Assembly: GCA_026874595.1 (NCBI GenBank)
Contig: CM049319.1
Span: forward strand, 38,259,473-38,323,472
DNA length: 64,000 bases
Origin: Sipunculus nudus
Lineage: Eukaryota; Annelida; Sipuncula; Golfingiida; Sipunculidae
Direction: 5' to 3'
Both the position numbers and the translations under genes were made by a program. The notes below the pieces were generated by a model. The model saw nothing but the letters and a program-made list of their open reading frames with translations. It was not told where the DNA came from and searched no databases. Below, piece by piece: positions 13,401 to 25,400 of the stretch. Each line of letters starts with the position of its first letter. The stretch's first letter is position 1.

Positions 13401-16400
13401 AGCTAGGAGGGACAGGCTTGAAAGTTGATGTCTGAATACTGATCTCTATTACAGGGAGCTAAGAGGGACAGACTGGAAAGTTTATGTCTTGAAACTGATC
13501 TGTTACATGGAGCTAGGAGGGACAGACTGGAAAGTTCATGTCTGAATACTGATCTTTGTTACAAGGAGCTAGGAAGGACAGAATGGAAAGTTCATGTCTG
13601 AATACTGATCTCTGTTACAGGGAGCTAGGAGGAACAGACTGGAAAGTTCATGTCTGAATACTGATCTCTGTTACAGGGAGCTAGGAGGGACAAACTGGAA
13701 AGTTCATGTGTGGAAACTGATCTGTTACAGGGAGCTAGGAGGGACAAACTGAAAAGTTCATGTATGAACACTTATCTCTGTTACAGGGAGCTAGGAGGGA
13801 CAGGCTGGAAAGTTCATGTCTGAATGCTGATCTCTGTTAGAGGGAGCTAAGAGGGACAGACTGGAAAGTTCATGTCTGAATACTGATCTCTATTACAGGG
13901 AGCTAGGAGGAACAGACTGGAAAGTTTATGTCTGGAAACTGATCTGTTATATGGAGCTAGGAGGGACAGACTGGAAAGTTCATGTCTGGAAACTGATCTG
14001 TTACAGGGAGCTAGGAGGGACAAACTGGAAAGTTCATGTGTGGAAACTGATCTGTTACAGGGAGCTAGGAGGGACAAACTGGAAAGTCTATGTCTGGAAA
14101 CTGATCTGTTACATGGAGCTAGGAGGGACAAACTGGAAAGTTCATGTGTGGAAACTGATCTGTTACAGGGAGCTAGGAGGGACAGACTGGAAAGTTCATG
14201 TCTGGAAACTGATCTGTTACATGGAGCTGGGAGGGACAGACTGGAAAGTTCATGTCTGGAAACTGATCTGTTACAGGGAGCAAGGAAGGACAGACTGGAA
14301 AGTTCATGTCTGAATACTGATCTCTGTTACAAGGAGCTAGGAGGGACAGACTGGAAAGTTCATGTCTGAATACTGATCTCTGTTACAGGGAGCTAGGAAC
14401 TGGAAAAACTGGAAAGTTTATGTCTGGAAACTGATCTGTTACATGGAGCTAGGAGGGACAGACTGGAAAGTTCATGTGTGGAAACTGATCTGTTACAGGG
14501 AGCTAGGAGGGACAAACTGGAAAGTTCATGTGTGGAAACTGATCTGTTACAGGGAGCTAGGAGGGACAAACTGGAAAGTTCATGTGTGGAAACTGATCTG
14601 TTTCATGGAGCTAGGAGGGACAGACTGGAAAGTTCATATCTGGAAACTGATCTGTTACAGGGAGCTAGGAGGGACAGACTGGAAAGTTTATGTCTGGAAA
14701 CTGATCTGTTACATGGAGCTAGGAGGGACAAACTGGAAAGTTCATGTGTGAAAACTGATGTGTTACAGGGAGCTAGGAGGGACAGACTGGAAAGTTCATG
14801 TATGAACACTTATCTCTGTTACAGGGAGCTAGGAGGGACAGGCTGGAAAGTTCATGTCTCAATACTGATCTCTGTTACAGGGAGCTAAGAGGGACAGACT
14901 GGAAAGTTCATGTCTGAATACTGATCTCTGTTACAGGGAGCTAGGAGGAACAGACTGGAAAGTTTATGTCTGGAAACTAATCTGTTACATGGAGCTAGGA
15001 GGGACAGACTGGAAAGTTCATGTCTGGAAACTGATCTGTTACAGGGAGCTAGGAGATACAGTTTGGAAAGTTCATGTCTGAAAACTGATCTGTTTCATGA
15101 AACTAGGAAGGTCAGATTGGAAAGTTAATGTCTGAAAAAATATCTGTGTTACAGGGAGCTAGGAGGGATAGACTGGATATTAATGTATGGCAACTGATCT
15201 CTGTTACATGGAGCTATGAGGGACAGACTGGAAAGTTCATGTCTGAATACTGATCTGTGTTACAGGGAGCTAGGAGATACAGTTTGGAAAGTTCATGTCT
15301 GGAAACTGATCTGTTACATGGAGCTAGGAGGGACAGATTGGAAAGTTCATGTCTGAAAACTGATCTGTTTCATGAAACTAGGAGGGTCAGATTGGAAATA
15401 TATATATCAGATTGATATATATTACATGGAGCCAGGAGGGACAAAGAGCTGTCTGGATAATTTTTCAGAATGAATAAATTCACGTAATTCTGTCTAATAA
15501 TACTAAGTGCACAGTGCATTCAAGCTAAGTTTACATCATGTGCCTTCTCTGGGAACATATGTGCATTAAAGTTATGTTGATAAGTATAAGAAGGATCAAA
15601 CAAGTTTCCAACTGACCAACATAACCTGGCAAAAATTATCTAATTCAATGGGGTGATTAGTGTCTTATACAACTATCATCCACGGGGTAAACAAACAGAA
15701 CACTAATGTGGTTGACCATGCTGGATTTGATATCCCTACACAGGAAGAGCCATGCATGCTTACACTTTGTTTTTCCACCACTGGTCCGAATGTTAGTGAC
15801 AGCACGAGCAATGGGGTTTCGCCGTGGGGTTTCAGGTGTGCATGACTTGAAGCCGAGCTCCCCAGCGGATGCAGCAGATAACATGAGAGAGTCGAGACTA
15901 GTGAGTGAGTCACTAGGAGAGTGAGATAACCGTTGGTTACCCATTGGTGTTGACTGCACGATGGCCGAGAAATACTTCTCCTGCTCCAGGCTTGTTGAGG
16001 TTTCTCCGGTTGATGCTAAAAATAACACATTGTCCAAAATTAATTATCATCATTTATTATTTAATTAAAATAAAAACAAGGTGATCACAACTTGGCAGTG
16101 TTTTACAAGTTGGGCCTTAATTATCAACACATTTTAACGTGACAACATCCCATATATACATATACCTTGATACATGACAGGGTTTGAAAAATTACATTGA
16201 ATTAGTTAGTATTATCTATGACAGGACAGAAGTATGTGCAGTTATATTTCCACCTGCTTGTGCTCACAGTGAAAATGATGGTTCAAGTTTGTATTCAGAA
16301 AAACTAGGCCATTCTGACCTGGTTTCAAATTTTGAAGGAGACTCTGTTGAAAGAAGGGTCAAAGACAATGATTAGTAAACAACAGAAACAATCAGTACAA

Positions 16401-19400
16401 ACTGTACATCTCTGATCTATTTGCATACAGTGAGTGTTGACATATAGGTGTATAATATCTTATACATGCCTGAAAGCTCATGCACCAAATGGACAATTAA
16501 AGCACACAAAAGTCAGCACAACATGAAGAAGGTCAATCCACAACAGCAGGCACATGATTTTGCTGCTAATTTCAAAAATTTACTTTTGTCTAGCTTTTAA
16601 ATAAATGATGAATTGATTGCCTATGGTATAGTAAACACAAGTTAACAACATTTTATAAGTATTTGCTGACTGTCTTGATTTGTCAACTAAGTGGTTTTAT
16701 TGTACAGGATAGTTTAATGATGGTTAAGTCTCCAGTCAAAGCTTACACACAATATCTGTTCTTCTGTAACTTCAATATAATGCAAATACACAATGCTTGC
16801 AAAATTTCTCAACCAATGAAAGCTTACCACAAAGACCACCAAACGGTCAATCAAGTTCCATCAACTCAGACAGTACACCAAGCTAGAAAAGACTTAGCTC
16901 TATAAACAAAACAGTCCTCCTTATACTTCTTTGTGTAAGCTGATGCTTAATTTCCTTAAATACCCCCTGAATCTATTAAATTTAAATACAAACCTTTTGA
17001 AACTCAATATTTAATAATTTCTGAAGTTTTGCAATGTAACAAGTAAATTTTAGGTAAAGTTGATCAGGCTATAGACTCATTCTACAAATGTAAAGCAGTT
17101 TTCAAAAATGGACTGTGTGACTGCAAAATAAATCTCCCCAAACCAGCTGAGAGACATGTACATATGAGTGAGACACGGGACAGAACAGCCCCAAGACAAC
17201 ACACCTCTGGGTGTACCTGTAGCTACATTATGATGATGGCCCTTCAGCATCCCCATCACACCCTTGGCAAGGAAGCCACTGGCTCGTAACAATACTGCTT
17301 TTGTTGTTCTATGTCGCCAGGTGACAACAGGAAACCTGCAAAGAGAGGAATGGGCTGCTGAGACTTATCTCTCGTATGATTTAATACTCATCCCTAGCAT
17401 TGCAATTATTTATCTATGTTAAAGGTGGTTTTTATTACATACAATATCTTGGGCTCTTCAATGTGATTGGTGAATATTCTGTTTAAGATGTCATGAGTAT
17501 ATGGCTGGTGATTTTATTATTATTGGCCAATAATACCTATTATGCCATGATTTAGCACACTATATTATGGTGCTATTTGATTAAGCTAAGCTAGCGACAC
17601 CTCATCAGGTGGTCATGTGATCATTAAAGCAGACTGATATCCTGGATGTTTATTACGTTAACCAGGTGGGATTCTGTCCATGTTGTTCAGATAATTAACA
17701 TGTTCGGTATCATGTAAAACAGAAGGGATTTTACCCTGATGAAAGGTAATCACTCCAGATGTTTTACTATTATTATGCTGTTAAAATATCTGTAACAAAG
17801 TTTCAGATTTGGTAAAACTTGCAAAGATATAAAGCTGAATGGTAATAAAATCACACAGCCATCAATTGGCAGCGAAATTTGTTAATACAGGGTGGCAAAA
17901 AGAGTTTGTTATTACAGTGAACTAGAGGATGGCAAAAAGAGGGATCTTTCATCTCAACCAGTTTTTCTCAAAACAGACAAGGTTTTTTCTCTGAGATGGA
18001 ATTGTGAAAACTGTGCTTATCCATGGTAATGACACAACTTTTACTTACCTATACTGCCTATGACTGCGAGCAAATTTGCGTATACTGTCATCTGTGACCG
18101 AATGGGGTACAACCAGCACTGCAGGATAGCTGGAAAAACAAACACACTAAAAGGTTTCTTGACAAACTGGTACTTTAAAATACACCTAATTATTCTGTCT
18201 ACCGTAAAATCTCCACTTAAAACCGCACTTCCGATTAAAACCGCACCCAGACTTCGCCGAAATTCCAGGCGAGACACCGTGAGGGGCTCAAATACTAAGA
18301 ACCCCCCTTTAAAACCGCACCAACTTTCGCTATGAAATGATTTGACAAAGGACACAATCAAGCAATCATCTAGAAATGAACACGCGTAGGTTGCGACTCG
18401 GCCATTCCTGTCCACTTTAAAAATTCCTTTGGCATTTTATTTAAACACATCATAACACTTTTTTTTTGCAGGGTCACTCAAGCATGAAGTTAGGGAAGAC
18501 GCAAGGGCAGGTGAACCCCTGCCTGTTTATACAGATTTTATATTCCGTGCCGTATTCTTGTTTGCTACTGATTTGTCATTATATTTTGGAAAAAATATTC
18601 TGCTGATCCATTTCAAGTCACTGTATATTTTAATTCTAAAAGTAATATTTTGAAATCTTAATTTTTTATGAAAATTCCATTTTCTGGAATTTCTCGGAAG
18701 ATTCAAATCATTTTCATACCGGTTACTTCAGTATTATCTTCGTCACATCGTACGTTGATATCGCTCCATGTCACAATTTGCTGGTGCGTTTGAAAACATC
18801 GCTGGTCAACTTAACTAAATATTAAAGTAACTGAAGTTACCTTTTCGAGATACGCACATATAGGAAACATGCACTTGAAAACGAGTGATTTTAAGGTAAA
18901 ATTAAAGTGGCCAGTCCGGGTTAGCAAGTTTTTTTCCTGAAGAAACTTTCCGTGTGGAGAGCCATTTTGTCAAGGCAGTGTTCGCGCAAGGCACGCTGGG
19001 ACAAAATAGGTGGCTGTTCTATTTACCACTCACAGCGTACAGCCGTTCAAAATATTCTTAGCAGAATACCGGGGTGTTTCAGCACATGGCGGCACTCAAA
19101 CTTGATTTTAAAACGATCATCTGCCATTGTGTGACTCTTTACGATGTAAGCTTTTTATTCATTTTACGTTTTAAACAAATAATCATTGCTAAATAATGCT
19201 GCAAATGGGTTTAAAGTAGGCTTTTATTTCAATTTTGCTTGACCATGCCCAACGAAGTGGACTGCTGTGTGTAACAGCAGGGTTGTTGTAAACGTATTAT
19301 TTGATGACAATTACCAAGATTTTATAACAAGTTATATATCACACGAAAACTAATTAGCAATATTTAATTTATAAATAACCAATAATCGTAAATAATACAT

Positions 19401-22400
19401 TTACACACGGCTCCCATGCATGCTAAGAACAGCCTTCAAATGTTGCAATATTATCCCCCACGCGCTGGCCCAAAAACGATGTCTCTCAGGAAGATATTCA
19501 GGAAACCCTTCTAGTATAAACCGCACAGTGCTTTCAGGAAATCAACCTGATTTCAAGATTTTGAATTTCTTGATTAAACCGCGGTTTTAAGTGGAGATTT
19601 TACGGTACTTCCAAAATCATGAATGAGCCCTTCTAAAATGACAACCACAGTGTCAATGCTACAAACACAGGCATAACATTTGTATAAAAACTAAATTGAA
19701 CTAATTACATGGTATGTAATGGGAATGACTTGGAATAAATTATTATTTTATTTCACATTAAATTGGCTGTAATGTAAAGGTGTCATGCTATGTTTTCAAA
19801 ATAAATTTACAAATTCTGCAACACCTAAAGCTTGGTGACTATGGCAGAGAGCTGTCCCTAAGGAAGGCTACCTCTATAGCTTCATTATCTGTGGTTTTAT
19901 TGAATAAGGTGATCTATGTCGCCAATTAACTTGAATGATTTCTTTGAAACAACATTGTAATGATACAAATAAACAGCTTGGGAATATTGGTCTATATCTG
20001 ACATTGATAACCAGCAGACTAGGTGTTCCCTTCTGCATAATGAGTATGACACTGATAACCAGCAGATGATGTGTTACCTTCTGCATAATGAGTATGACAC
20101 TGATAACCAGCAGATGATGTGTTACCTTCTGCATAATGAGTATGACACTGATAACCGGCAGATGATGTGTTACCTTCTGCATAATGAGTATGACACTGAT
20201 AACCAGCAGATGATGCATTACCTTCTGCACAATGGGTATGACACTTATAACCAGCAGATGATGTGTTACCTTCTGCACAATGGGTATGACACTGATAACC
20301 AGCAGATGCTGTGTTACCTTCTGCATAACGAGTATGACACTGATAACCAGCAGATGGTGTGTTACCTTCTGCATAACGAGTATGACACTGATAACCAGCA
20401 GATGCTGTGTTACCTTCTGCATAAACACACCTTCTGCATAAAGAGTATGACACTGATAACCAGCAGATGATGTGTTACCTTCTGCATAACAAGTATGACA
20501 CTGATAACCAGCAGATGCTGTGTTACCTTCTGCATAACGAGTATGACACTGATAACCAGCAGATGCTGTGTTACCTGAAACAAGTATGACACTGATAACC
20601 AGCAGATGCTGTGTTACCTTCTGCATAACAAGTATGACACTGATAACCAGCAGATGCTGTGTTACCTTCTGCATAACGAGTATGACACTAATAACCAGCA
20701 GATGCTGTGTTACCTTCTGCATAAACACACCTTCTGCATAAAGAGTATGACACTGATAACCAGCAGATGATGTGTTACCTTCTGCATAATGAGTATGACA
20801 CTGATAACCGGCAAATGATGTGTTACCTTCTGCATAATGAGTATGACACTGATAACCAGCAGATGATGCATTACCTTCTGCACAATGGGTATGACACTTA
20901 TAACCGGCAGATGATGTGTTACCTTCTGCATAACGAGTATGACACTGATAACCAGCAGATCGTGTGTTACCTTCTGCATAACGAGTATGACACTGATAAC
21001 CAGCAGATCGTGTGTTACCTTCTGCATAACGAGTATGACACTGATAACCAGCAGATGCTGTGTTACCTTCTGCATAACAAGTATGACACTGATTACCAGC
21101 AGATGCTGTGTTACCTTCTGCATAACAAGTATGACACTGATAACCAGCAGATGCTGAGTTACCTTCTGCATAACGAGTATGACACTGATAACCAGCAGAT
21201 GCTGTGTTACCTTCTGCATAAACACACCTTCTGCCTAAAGAGTATGACACTGATAACCAGCAGATGATGTGTTACCTTCTGCATAATGAGTTTGACACTG
21301 ATAACCAGCAGATGCTGTGTTACCTTCTGCATCAAGAGTATGACACTGATAACCAGCTGATGCTGTGTTACCTTCTGCATAACGAGCATGACACTGATAA
21401 CCAGCAGATGCTGAGTTACCTTCTGCATAACGAGTATGACACTGATAACCAGCAGATGCTGTGTTACCTTCTGCATAAACACACCTTCTGCATAAAGAGT
21501 ATGACACTGATAACCAGCAGATGATGTGTTACCTTCTGCATAATGAGTTTGACACTGATAACCAGCAGATGCTGTGTTACCTTCTGCATCAAGAGTATGA
21601 CACTGATAACCAGCTTATGCTGTGTTACCTTCTGCATAACAAGTATGACACTGATAACCAGCAGATGCTGTGTTACCTTTTGCATAATAGGTATGACACT
21701 GATAACCAGCAGATGCTGTGTTACCTTCTGCATAACAAGTATGACACTGATAACCAGCAGATGCTGTGTTACCTTTTGCATAATGGGTATGACACTGATA
21801 ACCAGCAGATGCTGTGTTACCTTTTGCATAATGGGTATGACACTGATAACCAGCAGATGCTTTGTTACCTTTTGCATAATGGGTATGACACTGATAACCA
21901 GCAGATGATGTGTTACCTTCTGCGTAATGGGTATGACACTGATAACCAGTAGATGATGTGTTACCTTCTGCATAACGAGTATGACACTGATAACCAGCAG
22001 ATGGTGTGTTACCTTCTGCATAACGAGTATGACACTGATAACCAGCAGATGGTGTGTTACCTTCTGCATAACAAGTATGACACTGATAACCAGCAGATGG
22101 TGTGTTACCTTCTGCATAACAAGTATGACACTGATAACCAGCAGATGATGTGTTACCTTCTGCATAACGAGTATGACACTGATAACCAGCAGATGGTGTG
22201 TTACCTTCTGCATAACGAGTATGACACTGATAACCAGCAGATGATGTGTTACCTTCTGCATAACAAGTATGACACTGATAACCAGCAGATGGTGTGTTAC
22301 CTTCTGCATAACAAGTATGACACTGATAACCAGCAGATGATGTGTTACCTTCTGCATAACAAGTATGACACTGATAACCAGCAGATGGTGTGTTACCTTC

Positions 22401-25400
22401 TGCATAATGAGTATGACACTGATAACCAGCAGATGATGTGTTACCTTCTGCATAATGAGTATGACACTGATAACCAGCAGATGATGTGTTACCTTCTGCA
22501 TAACAAGTATGACACTGATAACCAGCAGATGGTGTGTTACCTTCTGCATAACGAGCATGACACTGATAACCAGCAGATGATGTGTTACCTTCTGCATAAT
22601 GAGTATGACACTGATAACCAGCAGATGGTGTGTTACCTTCTGCATAACGAGCATGACACTGATAACCAGCAGATGATGTGTTACCTTCTGCATAATGAGT
22701 ATGACACTGATAACCAGCAGATGATGTGTTACCTTCTGCATAACGAGCATGACACTGATAACCAGCAGATGATGTGTTACCTTCTGCATAATGAGTATGA
22801 CACTGATAACCAGCAGATGATGTGTTACCTTCTGCATAATGGGTATGACACTGATAACTAGCAGATGGTGTGTTACCTTCTGCATAATGAGTATGACACT
22901 GATAACCAGCAGATGATGTGTTACCTTCTGCATAACGAGCATGACACTGATAACCAGCAGATGATGTGTTACCTTCTGCATAATGAGTATGACACTGATA
23001 ACCAGCAGATGATGTGTTACCTTCTGCATAATGGGTATGACACTGATAACCAGCAGATGGTGTGTTACCTTCTGCATAACGAGCATGACACTGATAACCA
23101 GCAGATGATGTGTTACCTTCTGCATAACGAGCATGACACTGATAACCAGCAGATGATGTGTTACCTTCTGCATAATGAGTATGACACTGATAACCAGCAG
23201 ATGGTGTGTTACCTTCTGCATAATGGGTATGACACTGATAACTAGCAGATGATGTGTTACCTTCTGCATAATGAGTATGACACTGATAACCAGCAGATGA
23301 TGTGTTACCTTCTGCATAACGAGCATGACACTGATAACCAGCAGATGATGTGTTACCTTCTGCATAATGAGTATGACACTGATAACCAGCAGATGATGTG
23401 TTACCTTTTGCATAATGGGTATGACACTGATAACCAGCAGATGGTGTGTTACCTTCTGCATAACGAGCATGACACTGATAACCAGCAGATGATGTGTTAC
23501 CTTCTGCATAATGAGTATGACACTGATAACCAGCAGATGGTGTGTTACCTTCTGCATAACGAGCATGACACTGATAACCAGCAGATGATGTGTTACCTTC
23601 TGCATAATGAGTATGACACTGATAACCAGCAGATGGTGTGTTACCTTCTGCATAACGAGCATGACACTGATAACCAGCAGATGATGTGTTACCTTCTGCA
23701 TAATGAGTATGACACTGATAACCAGCAGATGGTGTGTTACCTTCTGCATAATGGGTATGACACTGATAACCAGCAGATGATGTGTTACCTTCTGCATAAT
23801 GAGTATGACACTGATAACCAGCAGATGGTGTGTTACCTTCTGCATAACGAGCATGACACTGATAACCAGCAGATGATGTGTTACCTTCTGCATAATGAGT
23901 ATGACACTGATAACCAGCAGATGATGTGTTACCTTCTGCGTAATGGGTATGACACTGATAACCAGCAGATGATGCATTACCTTCTGCATAATGAGTATGA
24001 CACTGATAACCAGCAGATGATGTGTTACCTTCTGCATAATGAGTATGACACTGATAACCAGCAGATGGTGTGTTACCTTCTGCATAACGAGCATGACACT
24101 GATAACCAGCAGATGATGTGTTACCTTCTGCATAATGAGTATGACACTGATAACCAGCAGATGATGTGTTACCTTTTGCATAATGGGTATGACACTGATA
24201 ACCAGCAGATGGTGTGTTACCTTCTGCATAACGAGCATGACACTGATAACCAGCAGATGATGTGTTACCTTCTGCATAATGAGTATGACACTGATAACCA
24301 GCAGATGATGTGTTACCTTCTGCATAACAAGTATGACACTGATAACCAGCAGATGATGTGTTACCTTCTGCATAACGAGCATGACACTGATAACCAGCAG
24401 ATGGTGTGTTACCTTCTGCATAATGAGTATGACACTGATAACCAGCAGATGATGTGTTACCTTCTGCATAATGAGTATGTGCAATTGACTAGCGTCAGCC
24501 TGAAGGGGTTGTAGCGGCCCTTGTTTGGGTTTCCAAGCAACGAGCCCAGACACAAGCGGCTGTAGTCCTGGCAGTACAGTCGCTCAGCAAGACGGTCAGG
24601 ATTCCTGGCATCTGCTTGCATTATATGTGTGATTTCTGTCTCTTCTATTACTGTAAGAAGTGAAAATAAAAAGAATATTACACAAACACAACATAGATAT
24701 CACACATATTGTGTTCCATCCAAGCCTGAACACATGAGTAAGTAAGCTTTGAAATATACTGTAATGTGTGACACGTGTCCTGATGATCAGCTGATGAACT
24801 TATCTTTACCAATGAGACCCAATACAAACTTAGGTCTGAATCAAAGCATACTAAAAAGACTGGATAATTTTTACACATACAGCACTGACAGTTGAAGGCA
24901 TCTTACACTCAAACTTAGAATTGGTTTTGCAGGTTAAGTATTTTAAGTCTGTAAATATATTTTATTTATCACTTAATACTGAACCAAAATGAAATGTGAA
25001 ACAAGTTTGAACTTTCAGAGATTTAATCAGAGATAACAGTTTGCATCATCAAATAATAAAAGCCATAAAAATACTGTTTGTGCTAGAATTCTAAGTCATA
25101 AAATAATCATAGGGAGCTTTTGTTGTTTGAGCAGCAAAATCAATTTTCCAGGCTCCTACCCTGCCATGTGTCAACTAAGAAAACTGAGAGCTATCTGAGT
25201 TATATTATAACTTACTGGTCACAAATTTTTATAATCATTTTTGCAAATATAATGTTATGTCTGGCACCCAATATCTTCTGAACTGCTGGGGCTGTTAGCA
25301 CCAGATTCATAAGCATACTGATCCTCTGAACAGCAGGCTGGTATAAATTGCAGGTAGGGCCACTTGTACTGACTTAAAAATTTCTGTGAGTCAAAATGAT

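Noticed and set aside
13951-14888. Repeat proteins with [18 protein letters not shown]-type units
   Set aside because: They are frames of the 54-bp minisatellite, broken wherever a 56-bp unit occurs.
15765-16037. Exon 24 extended to the stop at 15657 as a terminal exon
   Set aside because: The extra 40 or so codons show no family resemblance and follow a usable GTAAGC donor. The phosphatase domain would also be cut off near its start. A short isoform remains possible.
19994-24479. CRISPR-like array
   Set aside because: Units abut with no unique spacers, the genome is animal and no cas genes are present. It is a minisatellite.
21953-24514. Plus-strand repeat frames of 302, 126 and 421 codons
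   Set aside because: They are the reverse reading of the same 48-bp array, with no start context, splice sites or non-repeat sequence.
21464-24553. 1,029-codon minus-strand frame as a real protein gene
   Set aside because: It is composed only of the 48-bp minisatellite read in one frame. It overlaps exon 21 in the wrong frame, and the exon's own frame meets TAA at the donor.
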